A stretch of 64,000 bases of DNA, taken from NCBI RefSeq assembly GCF_002897375.1, contig NZ_BFAG01000007.1, positions 173,082 to 237,081 of the forward strand, given 5' to 3'. Positions 1 through 9,353 of the stretch are shown here, in pieces (position 1 is the stretch's first letter; each line of letters begins with the position of its first letter). Under the pieces are notes generated by a model that was given only the letters and a program-made list of their open reading frames with translations, ran no database searches and had not been told where the DNA came from. Both the position numbers and the translations under genes were made by a program. Origin of the DNA: Deinococcus aerius. GTDB lineage: Bacteria; Deinococcota; Deinococci; Deinococcales; Deinococcaceae.

Positions 1-1188
1 CTCCTGCGCGTGACGGTGGATTCCGAGACCGGCACCCTCGACCTGCTCGACAAGGCGACCGGGCTGCGCTACAGCGGCCTGAACAGCTTCGACGACGGCG
101 GGGACAACGGCGACACCTACAACTACGCCTGGCCGCTGGGCGACCAAATCTTTACGACCGACCGGGTGCAACCCCGCCTCTCCTGGGTGGAGGTGGGTCC
201 GGCCCGCGCCACCCTGCGCGTGACCTGGAACTGGTCGCTCCCCGAGAGCCTGACGGGGGATCGCCAGAGCCGCAGCCCGCGGCACGTGCCCTTCACGCTG
301 CACAGCGACGTGACGCTGCACGCCGGGGTGGGGCGGGTGGATATCCGCACGCACTTCGAGAACACCGCGCGGGACCACCGCCTGCGTGCGCGCTTCCCGC
401 TCGGCGCGCCTGTCACGGTCTCCAGTGCGGAGACCCAGTACGGCGTGGTGGACCGCCCAGTCCGCCTGCCGGACGACCAGCGCGGCAGCCCCGAGCCCGC
501 CGTCCACGAGCATCCCCAGATGACCTTCGCCAGCCTTAGCGACGGAGAGCGCGGCCTGACCGTCATCAACCGGGGCCTGCCGGAATTCAGCGCCAATGAG
601 GACGGCGTCCTCTCCCTCACCGTCCTGCGCGCCGTGGGCTGGCTGTCGCGCGAGGACTTCCTCACCCGGGTGGGCGGGGCGGGTCCCACGACCGCGACGC
701 CGGAGGCACAGATGCTCGGCCCCGTCGTCGCCGAGTACAGCCTGCTGCCCCACCGCGGCACCTGGGCGGGGGCGGACGCCTGGCGCGCGGCGCACGAGTT
801 CAACGCCCCACTGCACGCTAGTCCAAGGGTCAGCCAGGTGCATCCCATCCGCAACCGGCACCGGGACCTGGGTGACTCGCTGCCCCCCACCGGACAACTG
901 CTCAACGTGGAGGGCCGCGTACTCGTCACCGCCGTGAAGCGCGCCGAGGACGGCGAGGCCCTGATCGTCCGCTTCGTCAACCAGACGCCTGAGGCGCAGG
1001 ACGTGACGGTGAGGCTGAATGCCGAGTTGATGGGGGCCGAGGTGACCGGGGCCGAGCGGGTCAACCTGCGAGAGGAGACGCTCGCTCCCCTCGACCTCGC
1101 GGGCGGTGCCGTCCACCTCTCTGCCCGACCCTGGGAAATCGTCACGCTCGCCCTGGCCGTGCGGCTTCCGGGGGAGCATCGTTCATGA
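1..1188 (+). CDS. alpha-mannosidase, GH38 family, C-terminal part (5' cut by window)
   Basis: The reading frame is open from base 1 and only the last 395 residues are visible, so the catalytic domain with its zinc site lies upstream. The visible part is the beta-rich C-terminal region of GH38 alpha-mannosidases, with the family signature FDDGGDNGDTYNYAW near its start. GH38 enzymes remove terminal alpha-linked mannose with retention. The frame ends in an ATGA overlap with the next gene, so it heads or belongs to the long co-transcribed cluster. A complete second GH38 gene lies at 5949-9353. A GTG at base 10 is in frame but is almost certainly internal. Family assignment is good; exact linkage specificity cannot be told. 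Confidence 0.82.
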   Translation, partial: LLRVTVDSETGTLDLLDKATGLRYSGLNSFDDGGDNGDTYNYAWPLGDQIFTTDRVQPRLSWVEVGPARATLRVTWNWSLPESLTGDRQSRSPRHVPFTLHSDVTLHAGVGRVDIRTHFENTARDHRLRARFPLGAPVTVSSAETQYGVVDRPVRLPDDQRGSPEPAVHEHPQMTFASLSDGERGLTVINRGLPEFSANEDGVLSLTVLRAVGWLSREDFLTRVGGAGPTTATPEAQMLGPVVAEYSLLPHRGTWAGADAWRAAHEFNAPLHASPRVSQVHPIRNRHRDLGDSLPPTGQLLNVEGRVLVTAVKRAEDGEALIVRFVNQTPEAQDVTVRLNAELMGAEVTGAERVNLREETLAPLDLAGGAVHLSARPWEIVTLALAVRLPGEHRS

Positions 1189-1835
1189 AAACACTCGCCC
1201 TGATGCACACCACGCCTGTCACCGTGGCGGCGATGAAGGCCCTCGCCGCCGAGAAGGCGCCGGACGTGCGCGTCATCAACATCCTTGACGACAGCCTGCT
1301 GCCCGACGTGATGCGCGCGGGCCATCCGACCGAGGAGGTCCAGGGTCGCCTGCGCGCCTACGCCCGGTCCGCCGTGGACGCGGGCGCAGACGCCCTGATG
1401 TGCTGCTGCTCGTCCGTTGGGGACGTGGTGGAGACGTTGCGGGGCGACCTGCCGGTGCCCTTCCTGCGGATCGACGAGCCTATGGCCGAACAGGCGGTGC
1501 GGCTGGGGGAGAGGATCGGCGTGATCGCCACCGTGAGGACAACCCTGGAGCCCACCGCCAGCCTGATCGAGCGGGCGGCGACGAAAGCCGGGAAACCCGT
1601 CCAGGTTGAGCGTGTCCTCGTGGAGGGAGCCTACGACGCCCTCGTCGCTGGGAGGCCGGAGGAGCATGACGCGCTGGTCACGGGGGTCCTGCGCGGCCTG
1701 CTGGACCGTTCGGACGTGGTGGTGCTCGCCCAGGCCAGCATGGCGCGGCTGCTTCCCTCTCTCGGGGAGACGCGCACCCCGGTGCTGAGCAGCCCGGAGA
1801 GCGGCCTCGCCCGCGCGCTGGAGGTGTTGCGGTGA
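1185..1835 (+). CDS. Asp/Glu racemase-superfamily protein
   Basis: A 216-residue protein of the aspartate/glutamate/hydantoin racemase fold. The first catalytic-cysteine region is clear (LMCCCSSVGD, Cys73-75). The place where the second catalytic cysteine is normally found reads VVVLAQASMARL (about residues 178-189), with no cysteine. It may therefore not be a classical two-cysteine racemase; maleate-isomerase-like or decarboxylase-like members of the superfamily also deviate here. It overlaps the upstream GH38 gene by 4 bp and the downstream aldolase by 4 bp, so it is translated with the glycan cluster. The substrate is unknown; a role on a small acid produced by sugar-acid breakdown is only a guess. 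Confidence 0.7.
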   Translation: MKTLALMHTTPVTVAAMKALAAEKAPDVRVINILDDSLLPDVMRAGHPTEEVQGRLRAYARSAVDAGADALMCCCSSVGDVVETLRGDLPVPFLRIDEPMAEQAVRLGERIGVIATVRTTLEPTASLIERAATKAGKPVQVERVLVEGAYDALVAGRPEEHDALVTGVLRGLLDRSDVVVLAQASMARLLPSLGETRTPVLSSPESGLARALEVLR

Positions 1836-2752
1836 AGCTGCCCGGCGCCCTCACCCTCACCGAACTTCTGCCGCCCGCGCAGCGTGAGGGGTACGCCGTC
1901 GCGGCCTTCAGCGCCCGCTACCGGGCCTGTGTGCGGCCGGTGCTTCAGGCCGCAGTGGAACTCCGCAGCCCCGTCATCATCGAGATCAGCCAGCGGGAAC
2001 TGGGCTGGTTCGGCCTGACGCCGCGCGACTTCCGGGAGGCGGTCGAGGAGGCCGCGCGAGAACTCCGGTCAGACGTGCCGCTGTGCCTGCACCTCGATCA
2101 CACCTGGGAGTTCGGCGTGATCCACTCGGCGGTCGAGGCCGGATTTTCCAGCGTGATGATCGACGCGAGCGCGCAGCCTTTCGATGAGAACGTGCGCCAG
2201 ACCAGGGAAGTGGTGGAGTACGCCCACGCCCACGGTGTCAGCGTGGAGGCGGAACTCGGGAAACTCACGACGACGGACAAGATGGAGACCGAGGGGGACG
2301 AGGCGCTCTACACGGTGCCGGAGGAGGCGCTGGAATTCGTGGAACGTACCGGCTGCGATGTCCTCGCCGTATCCATTGGCACCGCGCACGGCGTCTATCC
2401 CGTCAAGAACCCGAAGATCGACTTCGAGCGCCTGGCCGCCATCCGCCGCCTGCTTCCCGAGACGCCGCTCGTGCTGCACGGTGGCAGCGGCCTTCCCGCC
2501 GAAACGGTTCACCGCGCCACCTTGCTCCCCGGCGGCGGTATCAGCAAGATGAACGTCGCCACCGATCTTGAAAACGCCCTGCTGGCCGCAATGGGCGGCC
2601 TGAGCCGCATGACGAGTGCCCAACTCGACGCCCAGGACCCCGACCTGCTCGCCCGGGGGCTGGACGCCGTGAGGGCCGAGGCCCGCGACAAGATTCAGAA
2701 CTTCGTGCGGTCCGCCGGACGTGCCGACACCTTCCCCCTCCCCACCCGGTGA
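1832..2752 (+). CDS. class II (zinc) ketose-bisphosphate aldolase family protein
   Basis: A 306-residue TIM-barrel protein of the FbaA/KbaY/GatY family, which cleaves ketose (bis)phosphates to DHAP or similar plus an aldehyde. Visible motifs are CLHLDHT (His87, Asp89, His90: zinc and catalytic region), VEAELGKL (138-145), SIGTAHGVYP with zinc ligand His186, LVLHGGSGL with His216, and the phosphate-binding stretch KMNVATDL. It starts with GTG in a 4-bp overlap after the racemase-like gene and ends overlapping the beta-mannosidase gene. In this setting it more likely acts on a sugar-derived phosphate than in central glycolysis. Tagatose-bisphosphate, fructose-bisphosphate and 2-keto-3-deoxy acids cannot be separated by reading. 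Confidence 0.8.
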   Translation: MKLPGALTLTELLPPAQREGYAVAAFSARYRACVRPVLQAAVELRSPVIIEISQRELGWFGLTPRDFREAVEEAARELRSDVPLCLHLDHTWEFGVIHSAVEAGFSSVMIDASAQPFDENVRQTREVVEYAHAHGVSVEAELGKLTTTDKMETEGDEALYTVPEEALEFVERTGCDVLAVSIGTAHGVYPVKNPKIDFERLAAIRRLLPETPLVLHGGSGLPAETVHRATLLPGGGISKMNVATDLENALLAAMGGLSRMTSAQLDAQDPDLLARGLDAVRAEARDKIQNFVRSAGRADTFPLPTR

Positions 2753-5286
2753 CGATGACGACCGACGAGCCAGACCACCAACCACGCGGGGCCAGCGCCG
2801 CCTTCCGCCAGGACCTCGGCGGGGAGTGGCAGCTCGCCCCCTCCGTCAGCGAGGCGTGGCGCTTTCGCCGCCTGCACGCCGAGACAGGGCAGGAGGTGGG
2901 GGCCTTTGCGCGCACCGCGTGGATTCCCGCCCGGGTGCCCGGGAGCGTCCACGCCGACCTGCTGCGTGCCGGACTGATCCGCGACCCCAACGAGGGGCTC
3001 GCCAGCCTGGAGGCCGAGTGGGTCAGCGCCCGGCAGTGGGTGTACCGCCGCACCTTCCGGGTCGAGTTGCCCGCCAGCGCCCGATTGCACCTGTGTTTCG
3101 GCGGATCGGACTATGGCGGCGACGTGTTCCTGAACGGGGCGCTCCTGGGCACGCTGGCCGGTCCCCACACCCCGGTCCGCTTCGATATAAGTGGCCTGGA
3201 CCGCGGCGCCGAACACCTCCTGGCGGTCTTGCTGCGCGAGCCGCCGCCCGAGGCCGGGCAACTGGGCCGCACCAGCGAGACGCGCACCCTCAAGCCCCGC
3301 TACGGCTACTGGTGGGACTTCGCCACGCGGCTCATCCACATCGGCCTGTGGCAGGACGTGATCCTGGAGGCCGATGCGGGCACGGCTGTCCTCGACCTCT
3401 TCGCTCGGGCAGACTTGGACGCGGACCTGCGCCGGGCGACCGTCCGCGTGGACGTGGACCTGGGCGGGGATACGACTGTTCCCGTGACCGTCAGCCTGAT
3501 TCACCCGGATGGTCGGCAGGACGAAACCCGGACGACCACCCGTTCCGCCACCTTCGAGTTGCAAGACCCCGAGGTGTGGTGGCCCGCCGGGCTCGGGGCG
3601 CAGCCGCTCTACCGGGTGCGGGCCAGCGTGCCGGGCGGCGCCAGCATCGAGCGGTGCCTGGGGATTCGGACGGCCAGGCTCGTCCACAATGCCGCTTCAC
3701 TGGAACGCGGCGCACGGCCCTACACCCTGGAGATCAACGGCAAGGCGCTCTACGCGCGGGGCTTCAACATGGTCCCGGTGGACATGATCCCGGGGCGTGA
3801 CGGGGTGGCCGAGCGGGAACGCGCCCTCGCCGAATACGCCCTGGCCGCCCACGCCAACCTGCTGCGCTTCAACGGCGTGGCCCCCATCGCCTCGGACACC
3901 ATGCTGGACGCCTGCGACGAGCTGGGCCTGCTCGTCTGGCAGGAGATGCCGCTCACGTCGAGCGGCACCGACAACGTCCCGCCCACCTCGCCGGAGTTTC
4001 TCGCCAATCTCGACCGCGACCTTCCCGCGCTGGTGCGCCGGTTGCGAAACCACCCCAGCGTCGTGCTGCTCGGCGCTGGAAACGAACTCACCGACGAGCG
4101 GCGGCGCCCGGCGGACGAGGCGCATCCCACCATCCGCCGGATTCAGGACCACATCACTGCTCTGGACGGTACCCGCCCCTTCCTCCCGACCTCGCCGAGT
4201 GGCCCCGAGTACGACCTGAGCGTTGACGCGGCGACGGGGCGCCCCGAGGACCTCCACGACGTACACGGCCCCTGGCATTACCGGGGTGCCCACGACAGCT
4301 ACCGCCCGCATGTCCTCAGCCGGGCGCTCGCCCACAGCGAGTTCGGCTGTCAGGCGGCCTCGCGGGAAACGACGCTGCGCCGCTACCTCACTGACGGCTC
4401 CCCCTGGCCGATGGACGACACCAATCCCCAGGTCGTGCATCACGGCGAGTGGTGGCTGATGCGCCACCGGATCACGGAGGTATTCGGCCCGGTGGACGAC
4501 CTGGGCACCTATGTCCTCCTCACCCAGGCTGCCCAGGGGGACGTGCTGCGCCACGCGCTGGGCTGGAACCGCTCGCGGCGGGATGAATGCAGCCTCGCGC
4601 TGATCTGGCAGCTCGGCGAGCCCTGGCCGAACGCGCACAACACCAGCCTGATCGACTACGATCTGAAGCCCAAGTTGGCGTACTACCGCTGCCGCGAGGC
4701 GAACGCGCCGGTCGCCCTCCACCTCGGGTTGCCCGGTCCTGTCGGGAAGGGGCACCTGACCGCCGCGCCGCAGGTTCTCGCGGACACGACCGGAAGTGGC
4801 GAACTCACGCTGACCCTGCATAGCCTGACGGGCATGACGCTTCAACACGAAACCCGTTCTATGATCTGGCCCGCCGCGGGTCAGCCGTTGAACGTGACTC
4901 TCCCGGAGGAACCGGCCCTGCTGCGTGCGGAATTGCTTGGTGAGGACGGCGTTCTCCTCGCCCGCGCCGAACATTGGGTGGCGCGCGACCAGCCCCAGCC
5001 CTTTGCGGCCCTCGTGGGGATGCCGCGTACACGTCTCACTCTGGAGCAAAGGGGTAGTCGGCTCGTCGTCCGCAACGCCGGAGTCCACGTCGCGCCCTGG
5101 GTGAGCCTGGAGTCGCCCTCAGACGTTCTGGAGGACTTCAGCGACAGCGGCTTCAACCTGCTGCCCGGCGAGGAGCACGAGGTCGGCGTGACGCTCCGGG
5201 GACCAGAGGTCGGAGTTCTCGCTGTCCCGCTGACAGTCCGGGCATTGAACGCAACTCCGTTGGACCTCCTTTGGGAGACCCCGTGA
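2749..5286 (+). CDS. beta-mannosidase, GH2 family
   Basis: A protein of 845 residues if translation begins at the GTG that overlaps the previous stop; an ATG two codons later is an alternative. Layout follows GH2 beta-mannosidases: an N-terminal jelly-roll (about 20-190), an immunoglobulin-like domain (190-310), the TIM barrel (310-610) and C-terminal beta domains. The acid/base is Glu446 in GAGNELTDE, and the probable nucleophile is Glu531 in AHSEFGCQ. No signal peptide is seen, so it is probably cytoplasmic and acts on imported oligosaccharides. Beta-mannosidases release the Man-beta-1,4-GlcNAc or mannan-type beta-mannose, which complements the flanking GH38 and GH84 enzymes. Family call is strong. 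Confidence 0.88.
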   Translation: MTMTTDEPDHQPRGASAAFRQDLGGEWQLAPSVSEAWRFRRLHAETGQEVGAFARTAWIPARVPGSVHADLLRAGLIRDPNEGLASLEAEWVSARQWVYRRTFRVELPASARLHLCFGGSDYGGDVFLNGALLGTLAGPHTPVRFDISGLDRGAEHLLAVLLREPPPEAGQLGRTSETRTLKPRYGYWWDFATRLIHIGLWQDVILEADAGTAVLDLFARADLDADLRRATVRVDVDLGGDTTVPVTVSLIHPDGRQDETRTTTRSATFELQDPEVWWPAGLGAQPLYRVRASVPGGASIERCLGIRTARLVHNAASLERGARPYTLEINGKALYARGFNMVPVDMIPGRDGVAERERALAEYALAAHANLLRFNGVAPIASDTMLDACDELGLLVWQEMPLTSSGTDNVPPTSPEFLANLDRDLPALVRRLRNHPSVVLLGAGNELTDERRRPADEAHPTIRRIQDHITALDGTRPFLPTSPSGPEYDLSVDAATGRPEDLHDVHGPWHYRGAHDSYRPHVLSRALAHSEFGCQAASRETTLRRYLTDGSPWPMDDTNPQVVHHGEWWLMRHRITEVFGPVDDLGTYVLLTQAAQGDVLRHALGWNRSRRDECSLALIWQLGEPWPNAHNTSLIDYDLKPKLAYYRCREANAPVALHLGLPGPVGKGHLTAAPQVLADTTGSGELTLTLHSLTGMTLQHETRSMIWPAAGQPLNVTLPEEPALLRAELLGEDGVLLARAEHWVARDQPQPFAALVGMPRTRLTLEQRGSRLVVRNAGVHVAPWVSLESPSDVLEDFSDSGFNLLPGEEHEVGVTLRGPEVGVLAVPLTVRALNATPLDLLWETP

Positions 5287-5930
5287 AGTTCCTGCCGCGC
5301 TCGTTCCGGGAGGGGGGCCTGCTCGTCTGGCACAACCTCCTGCCCCTGCTGTGGTTGAACCTGATCTGGGCTGTGCTGGCGTGGACGCTGGTGCTGACCG
5401 GCCCCGCCACCCTGGCGAGTTACGCGCTGATCGCTACCACCCTGCGCGAGGACCGCGAGCCGGACCTGCGCCAGTTTCTGCCCCTGCTGTTGCGGAACCT
5501 GCTCCCCGGAATCCTGTGGGCGCTCACCGTCGTCGTCTTTGCCTTCCTGGCTTACAGCAACTACACCTTCTGGCGGCGGGTGCTGGGGCCGTTCGGGGAC
5601 ACGGTCGTCTTCCTGCTGGTCACCTACCTGTCCTGGCTGTTCGTCGCGCTGCAACCCTACCTGCTCGAAGCCCTCAGCGTGGAGCGGCTTTCCTACATCC
5701 GGGCGTGGCGGGCCGCGTTCCTGGGCCTCGCCCAGCACCCTCTCAGCGCGCACCTGTACGTGCTGATCCCGCTCGCCGTGCTGATCCTGAGCCTGCTGTT
5801 CCAGACCTTCGTGTTCGTGATCCTCGTCAGCGCCGCCCTCGCCTTCGCGGCGGTGCAGGTCAGGCCGTTTAGCCCGCAGGTTCCTCCTCAGGACGACCTC
5901 CCCGAGCCCTCCGCCGAGCCGTCCGCCTGA
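5283..5930 (+). CDS. DUF624 / YesL-like membrane protein
   Basis: A 215-residue hydrophobic protein whose start is the GTG overlapping the stop of the GH2 gene; the in-frame TTG 12 bp earlier is less likely. Four to six membrane segments can be seen (for example LPLLWLNLIWAVLAWTLVLT, VVFLLVTYLSWLFVALQPYL, VLIPLAVLILSLLFQTFVFV), followed by a short proline- and acid-rich tail. The family is found beside carbohydrate ABC transporters and glycosidase genes in Firmicutes and Deinococcota; its biochemical role is not known. Here it sits between two mannosidases without a transporter in the window. Confidence 0.62.
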   Translation: MKFLPRSFREGGLLVWHNLLPLLWLNLIWAVLAWTLVLTGPATLASYALIATTLREDREPDLRQFLPLLLRNLLPGILWALTVVVFAFLAYSNYTFWRRVLGPFGDTVVFLLVTYLSWLFVALQPYLLEALSVERLSYIRAWRAAFLGLAQHPLSAHLYVLIPLAVLILSLLFQTFVFVILVSAALAFAAVQVRPFSPQVPPQDDLPEPSAEPSA

Positions 5931-5948
5931 CCTTCCTGGAGACCCCGC

Positions 5949-8900
5949 ATGACCCGCACCATCTGGAGAATCGGCCAAGAAGACAGCCCCAGCCCTGAGT
6001 TGCCCGACAACTACAAGGCGCCCCTCGCCTTCCCCGGCGTGACGTGGACGGTGGGCGGGGAGGGCAACGTCTGGCCGCTCTACCAGGCGAGCGAGGCGGA
6101 CCCCGAGGCGAACTACCAGGCGCAGTCGCGGGTCGTCCATTTCGAGCTGCCGTCCGTGGACGCGCCCGCCTACGAGCTGATCATCGACTACCTCGTCATC
6201 GCGCCGCGCGTCCCGCACCTGTCGCTGGACCTGAACGGCGCGCGGGGGCGGGTGTTCCTCGACCCCAAGCCGTCCGTGAGCGGCGAAATTCGGCTGCTGC
6301 CCGGGCTGCATACGACGATCTACGCGGACGGACGGGTGCGGGTCGCTTTAGATGCTGCTCTCCTGCGGCCCGGTGCCAACACCCTCACCCTCACCGTGGT
6401 CGATGGGGGAGAGGTGGTGAGGGTCGAGAACCCCGAGCGGGTGGCGCGGCTCGACCGCATGGCGAACGGGGCGGGGATCATCTACCAGTACCTGGCCTTG
6501 AGGGCGCTGGATGAGCGGCCCGCACCGGACCTGACGTTGAAAACAACCGTGCTGTACCGCTGTCACGAGGGTCAACTTCGGGCCCGGGTGGACGGGGTGC
6601 TGCACGGCCCGGCGCCGCACGGGCTGACCGTCCTCCTGGGCGGGGAGCGGCACGAGTGGCCCGCCGAACCGGCCCCGTTCGGGGACCTTCCGTTCAGCGT
6701 CTGGATTCCTGACGGGGAGCGGCCCATCCAGTATTCCGCCGAGCATGGCCCCTCCACCTGGACCGGCACCCTGACCCGCAAGCGCAAGTGGACGGTGTAC
6801 GTCTCCGCGCATTCCCACACCGACATCGGCTACACGCACCGGCAGGAGGAGGTGGCCGAGCGCCACAGCCGCAACCTGGACACGGCCATCGCCTTTCTGG
6901 AGGCCGGGCAGCCCAACTTTACGTACCACCTCGATTGCGGTTGGGTGCTGGAGGATTACCTGGCGACGCGAGCTGAGGGGCAATTGGAGCGGCTACGCCA
7001 TTGGGTGCGGGCCGGGCGCATCAATCTGGTGAGCAACTACGCGGACCTGCTGACCCAGTTCGCCGGGCTGGAGGACCTGATCCGCAACGCCAGCTTCAGC
7101 AATGCCTTTCTGGCCCCACTGGGCAAACGGGCGGAGCTGTGCGCGGTCGTTGACGTGGCCTCGGTCACCGCGAGTTACCCGGACCTGCTGGCGGGGGCGG
7201 GGGTCCGTTACCTCGTCCACGCCAACAACCAGGACCGCGGGCCGTTCCGGGTGAACGGCAACCTGCACCGCGCCAGTCCCTTCTGGTGGGAGGGACCAGC
7301 GGGCGGACGGGTCCTGACCTGGCTCGCCAAGATGTACTGCGAGTTGCGGAAGGTGTGTGGCAGCCCCCCTGGCCTCAGTGCCGCCGAGCGTGGCCTGACC
7401 CTGTGGCTGGAGGAGTTCGATCGCCCCGACTACGCGCCGGACTGCGTGCTGCTGTACGGTCAGGAGGCCGACAACACCGACCTCGACCCGCAGCCGAACC
7501 GCTTTATCGGCGAGTGGAACGCGGCGTACGCCTACCCGCGCCTCGTGGCCGCCGACCCGGCCGATTTCTTCCGGGAGGCGGAACGGTGCGGGGACCGCCT
7601 GCCCGTCCTGCGCGGCGACGGGGGCGCGTACTGGGAGGACGGCGTGCTCACCAGCCTGGCCGAAACCATTCAGGCCCGGGACGCGCAGGCCCGGCTGCCT
7701 GCCGCCGAGACGCTGGGCACCCTCGCCGCGATCCATGATCCCAGGTTGCGCCCGAACGAGGCCCTGTACGCCGATGCCTGGCGCGACCTGCTGCTCTACG
7801 ACGAACACACCTGGGGTGCCTTCCTGAGCGTCACGGACCCCGAAGCCCGCCTCGCCCGCGACCAGTGGGAGGTGAAGGCGGCTTTTGCGCAGCGCGCACA
7901 CCTCGCCGCCCGCCAGGCCCTGCACGCCGGAGCCAGCCGCCACAGCCTCCAGTGGAACACCGAGGGGCGCGAGGTCGTCGTCTATAACCCCCACAACTGG
8001 ACCGTCCAGGGCGAGTGCAGTGTCGAGGTGGCGAATGGGGAGGCGCCGCACGACTCCCTGACCGGCGAGCCCATCCCCTTCCGAGTTCTCGAAACGCATC
8101 CCACCCAGCGCGTCATCGCCTTCCATGCCACGCTGCCCGGCCTGTCGTATCGGCGCTTTCCCCTCCGGCGGGAGACAAATCCCACCCCCACCGTTCATCA
8201 GGACGTGACCCGGGAACACCAGGTCGAACTCCGCAGCGACCACTACACGCTCACCTTCGACCTGACGCTGGGCCAGGCCACGGCCCTTGTCGAGCACGCC
8301 ACCGGTCAGCAACTGCTCGCCCCCGGCGGCGCGGGCGGGCTGGTGTACGTGCGCGGCGGGGAGGGCAGCCGCATCCTGAGCAACCAGGCCGACCTGCCCC
8401 CTGCCAATTTGGATGAGGACGAGCGCTTCGACCTGATCCACGCTGAGCGCATCACCGACGCGCTGGGCGACACCCTGCATCTGCGGTCGGACGTGTCCCA
8501 GGGCCAGCTCGACCTGACCGTCCATCTGCCCGCCCGCCAGAACCGGGTGGACTTCCACTACACCTACGACAAGGCCGTGACCTCTGCCCGCGAGGCCGCC
8601 TATGTCCGCTTCGACCTGGACCTCCCGGACGCCCGCGTGCTGTCCGACTCGCAGCTCGGCTGGACGGACTGGGACGCCGACCGCCTGCCCGGCGCCTGCG
8701 TCGAGTGGCTGCCCCTCCAGACGGGCGTGCTGCTGGAATCGGAGCGCACCCGCGTCTTCCTCGCCAGCCCTGACATTCCCCTGTTCACGTCCGGCGACAT
8801 CGTGCGGGGCACCTGGCCGAAAACGCGCGAGATTCGCGGGGGTCGCGTCTACGGCTATCTGCTCAGCAACTACTGGCACACCAACTACCAGGCTCGGCAG

Positions 8901-9353
8901 GGCGGCCCCCTCACCTTCCGCTACAGCCTGACGAGTGGCCCCGACCTCACCCGCGAGGCGGCGGGCCGGACCGGGCGGGAGGCGCGGCGGGGGCTATACG
9001 CGCACCGCATCAGCTTCCAGGATTTCCGCACGCCGGGCGGGCCGTACACCGATCCGGCGGGAGGAGTTCTGGCCGAGGTCAGTGACAACGTAACCCTCAG
9101 CGTCCTTAAACCCGCACAGGACGGGCGCGGCGTGATCTTGCGGGTTCAGGACCTGCGAGGAACGGCGCAACAGGCGTCCGTCCGCTTTCCGCCCCGCCGC
9201 CTCGCCCGCGCCGCCCTCACCGACCTGCTGGAGACCGACCTCACGCCCCTCCCCGTATCCGGCGACGCGGTGCATTTTCCCGTCCCGGCCTGGGGCCTCG
9301 CTGCCATCCGCGTCGAATTCGAGCCGCCTTTCCCCCTGGAGGAACAGCGATGA
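5949..9353 (+). CDS. alpha-mannosidase, GH38 family
   Basis: A complete GH38-family protein of 1134 residues. After an N-terminal beta-region of about 280 residues, which is longer than usual, the catalytic domain opens with SAHSHTDIGYTH; His290 and Asp292 match the usual zinc ligands. The probable nucleophile is Asp402 in AVVDVASVT. The motif LYGQEADNTD lies further on, and a large beta-sandwich C-terminus follows. No secretion signal is evident. It is preceded by TGGAGACC as ribosome-binding site and its stop overlaps the next start by 4 bp. Divergence from the first GH38 suggests a different linkage preference (alpha-1,2, 1,3 or 1,6). Confidence 0.86.
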   Translation: MTRTIWRIGQEDSPSPELPDNYKAPLAFPGVTWTVGGEGNVWPLYQASEADPEANYQAQSRVVHFELPSVDAPAYELIIDYLVIAPRVPHLSLDLNGARGRVFLDPKPSVSGEIRLLPGLHTTIYADGRVRVALDAALLRPGANTLTLTVVDGGEVVRVENPERVARLDRMANGAGIIYQYLALRALDERPAPDLTLKTTVLYRCHEGQLRARVDGVLHGPAPHGLTVLLGGERHEWPAEPAPFGDLPFSVWIPDGERPIQYSAEHGPSTWTGTLTRKRKWTVYVSAHSHTDIGYTHRQEEVAERHSRNLDTAIAFLEAGQPNFTYHLDCGWVLEDYLATRAEGQLERLRHWVRAGRINLVSNYADLLTQFAGLEDLIRNASFSNAFLAPLGKRAELCAVVDVASVTASYPDLLAGAGVRYLVHANNQDRGPFRVNGNLHRASPFWWEGPAGGRVLTWLAKMYCELRKVCGSPPGLSAAERGLTLWLEEFDRPDYAPDCVLLYGQEADNTDLDPQPNRFIGEWNAAYAYPRLVAADPADFFREAERCGDRLPVLRGDGGAYWEDGVLTSLAETIQARDAQARLPAAETLGTLAAIHDPRLRPNEALYADAWRDLLLYDEHTWGAFLSVTDPEARLARDQWEVKAAFAQRAHLAARQALHAGASRHSLQWNTEGREVVVYNPHNWTVQGECSVEVANGEAPHDSLTGEPIPFRVLETHPTQRVIAFHATLPGLSYRRFPLRRETNPTPTVHQDVTREHQVELRSDHYTLTFDLTLGQATALVEHATGQQLLAPGGAGGLVYVRGGEGSRILSNQADLPPANLDEDERFDLIHAERITDALGDTLHLRSDVSQGQLDLTVHLPARQNRVDFHYTYDKAVTSAREAAYVRFDLDLPDARVLSDSQLGWTDWDADRLPGACVEWLPLQTGVLLESERTRVFLASPDIPLFTSGDIVRGTWPKTREIRGGRVYGYLLSNYWHTNYQARQGGPLTFRYSLTSGPDLTREAAGRTGREARRGLYAHRISFQDFRTPGGPYTDPAGGVLAEVSDNVTLSVLKPAQDGRGVILRVQDLRGTAQQASVRFPPRRLARAALTDLLETDLTPLPVSGDAVHFPVPAWGLAAIRVEFEPPFPLEEQR

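Noticed and set aside
123..1667. 514-codon open frame on the minus strand
   Set aside because: It lies antisense to the GH38 C-terminus and racemase-like gene, has low-complexity Arg/Ser/Pro composition and no domain; such frames are usual in high-G+C DNA.
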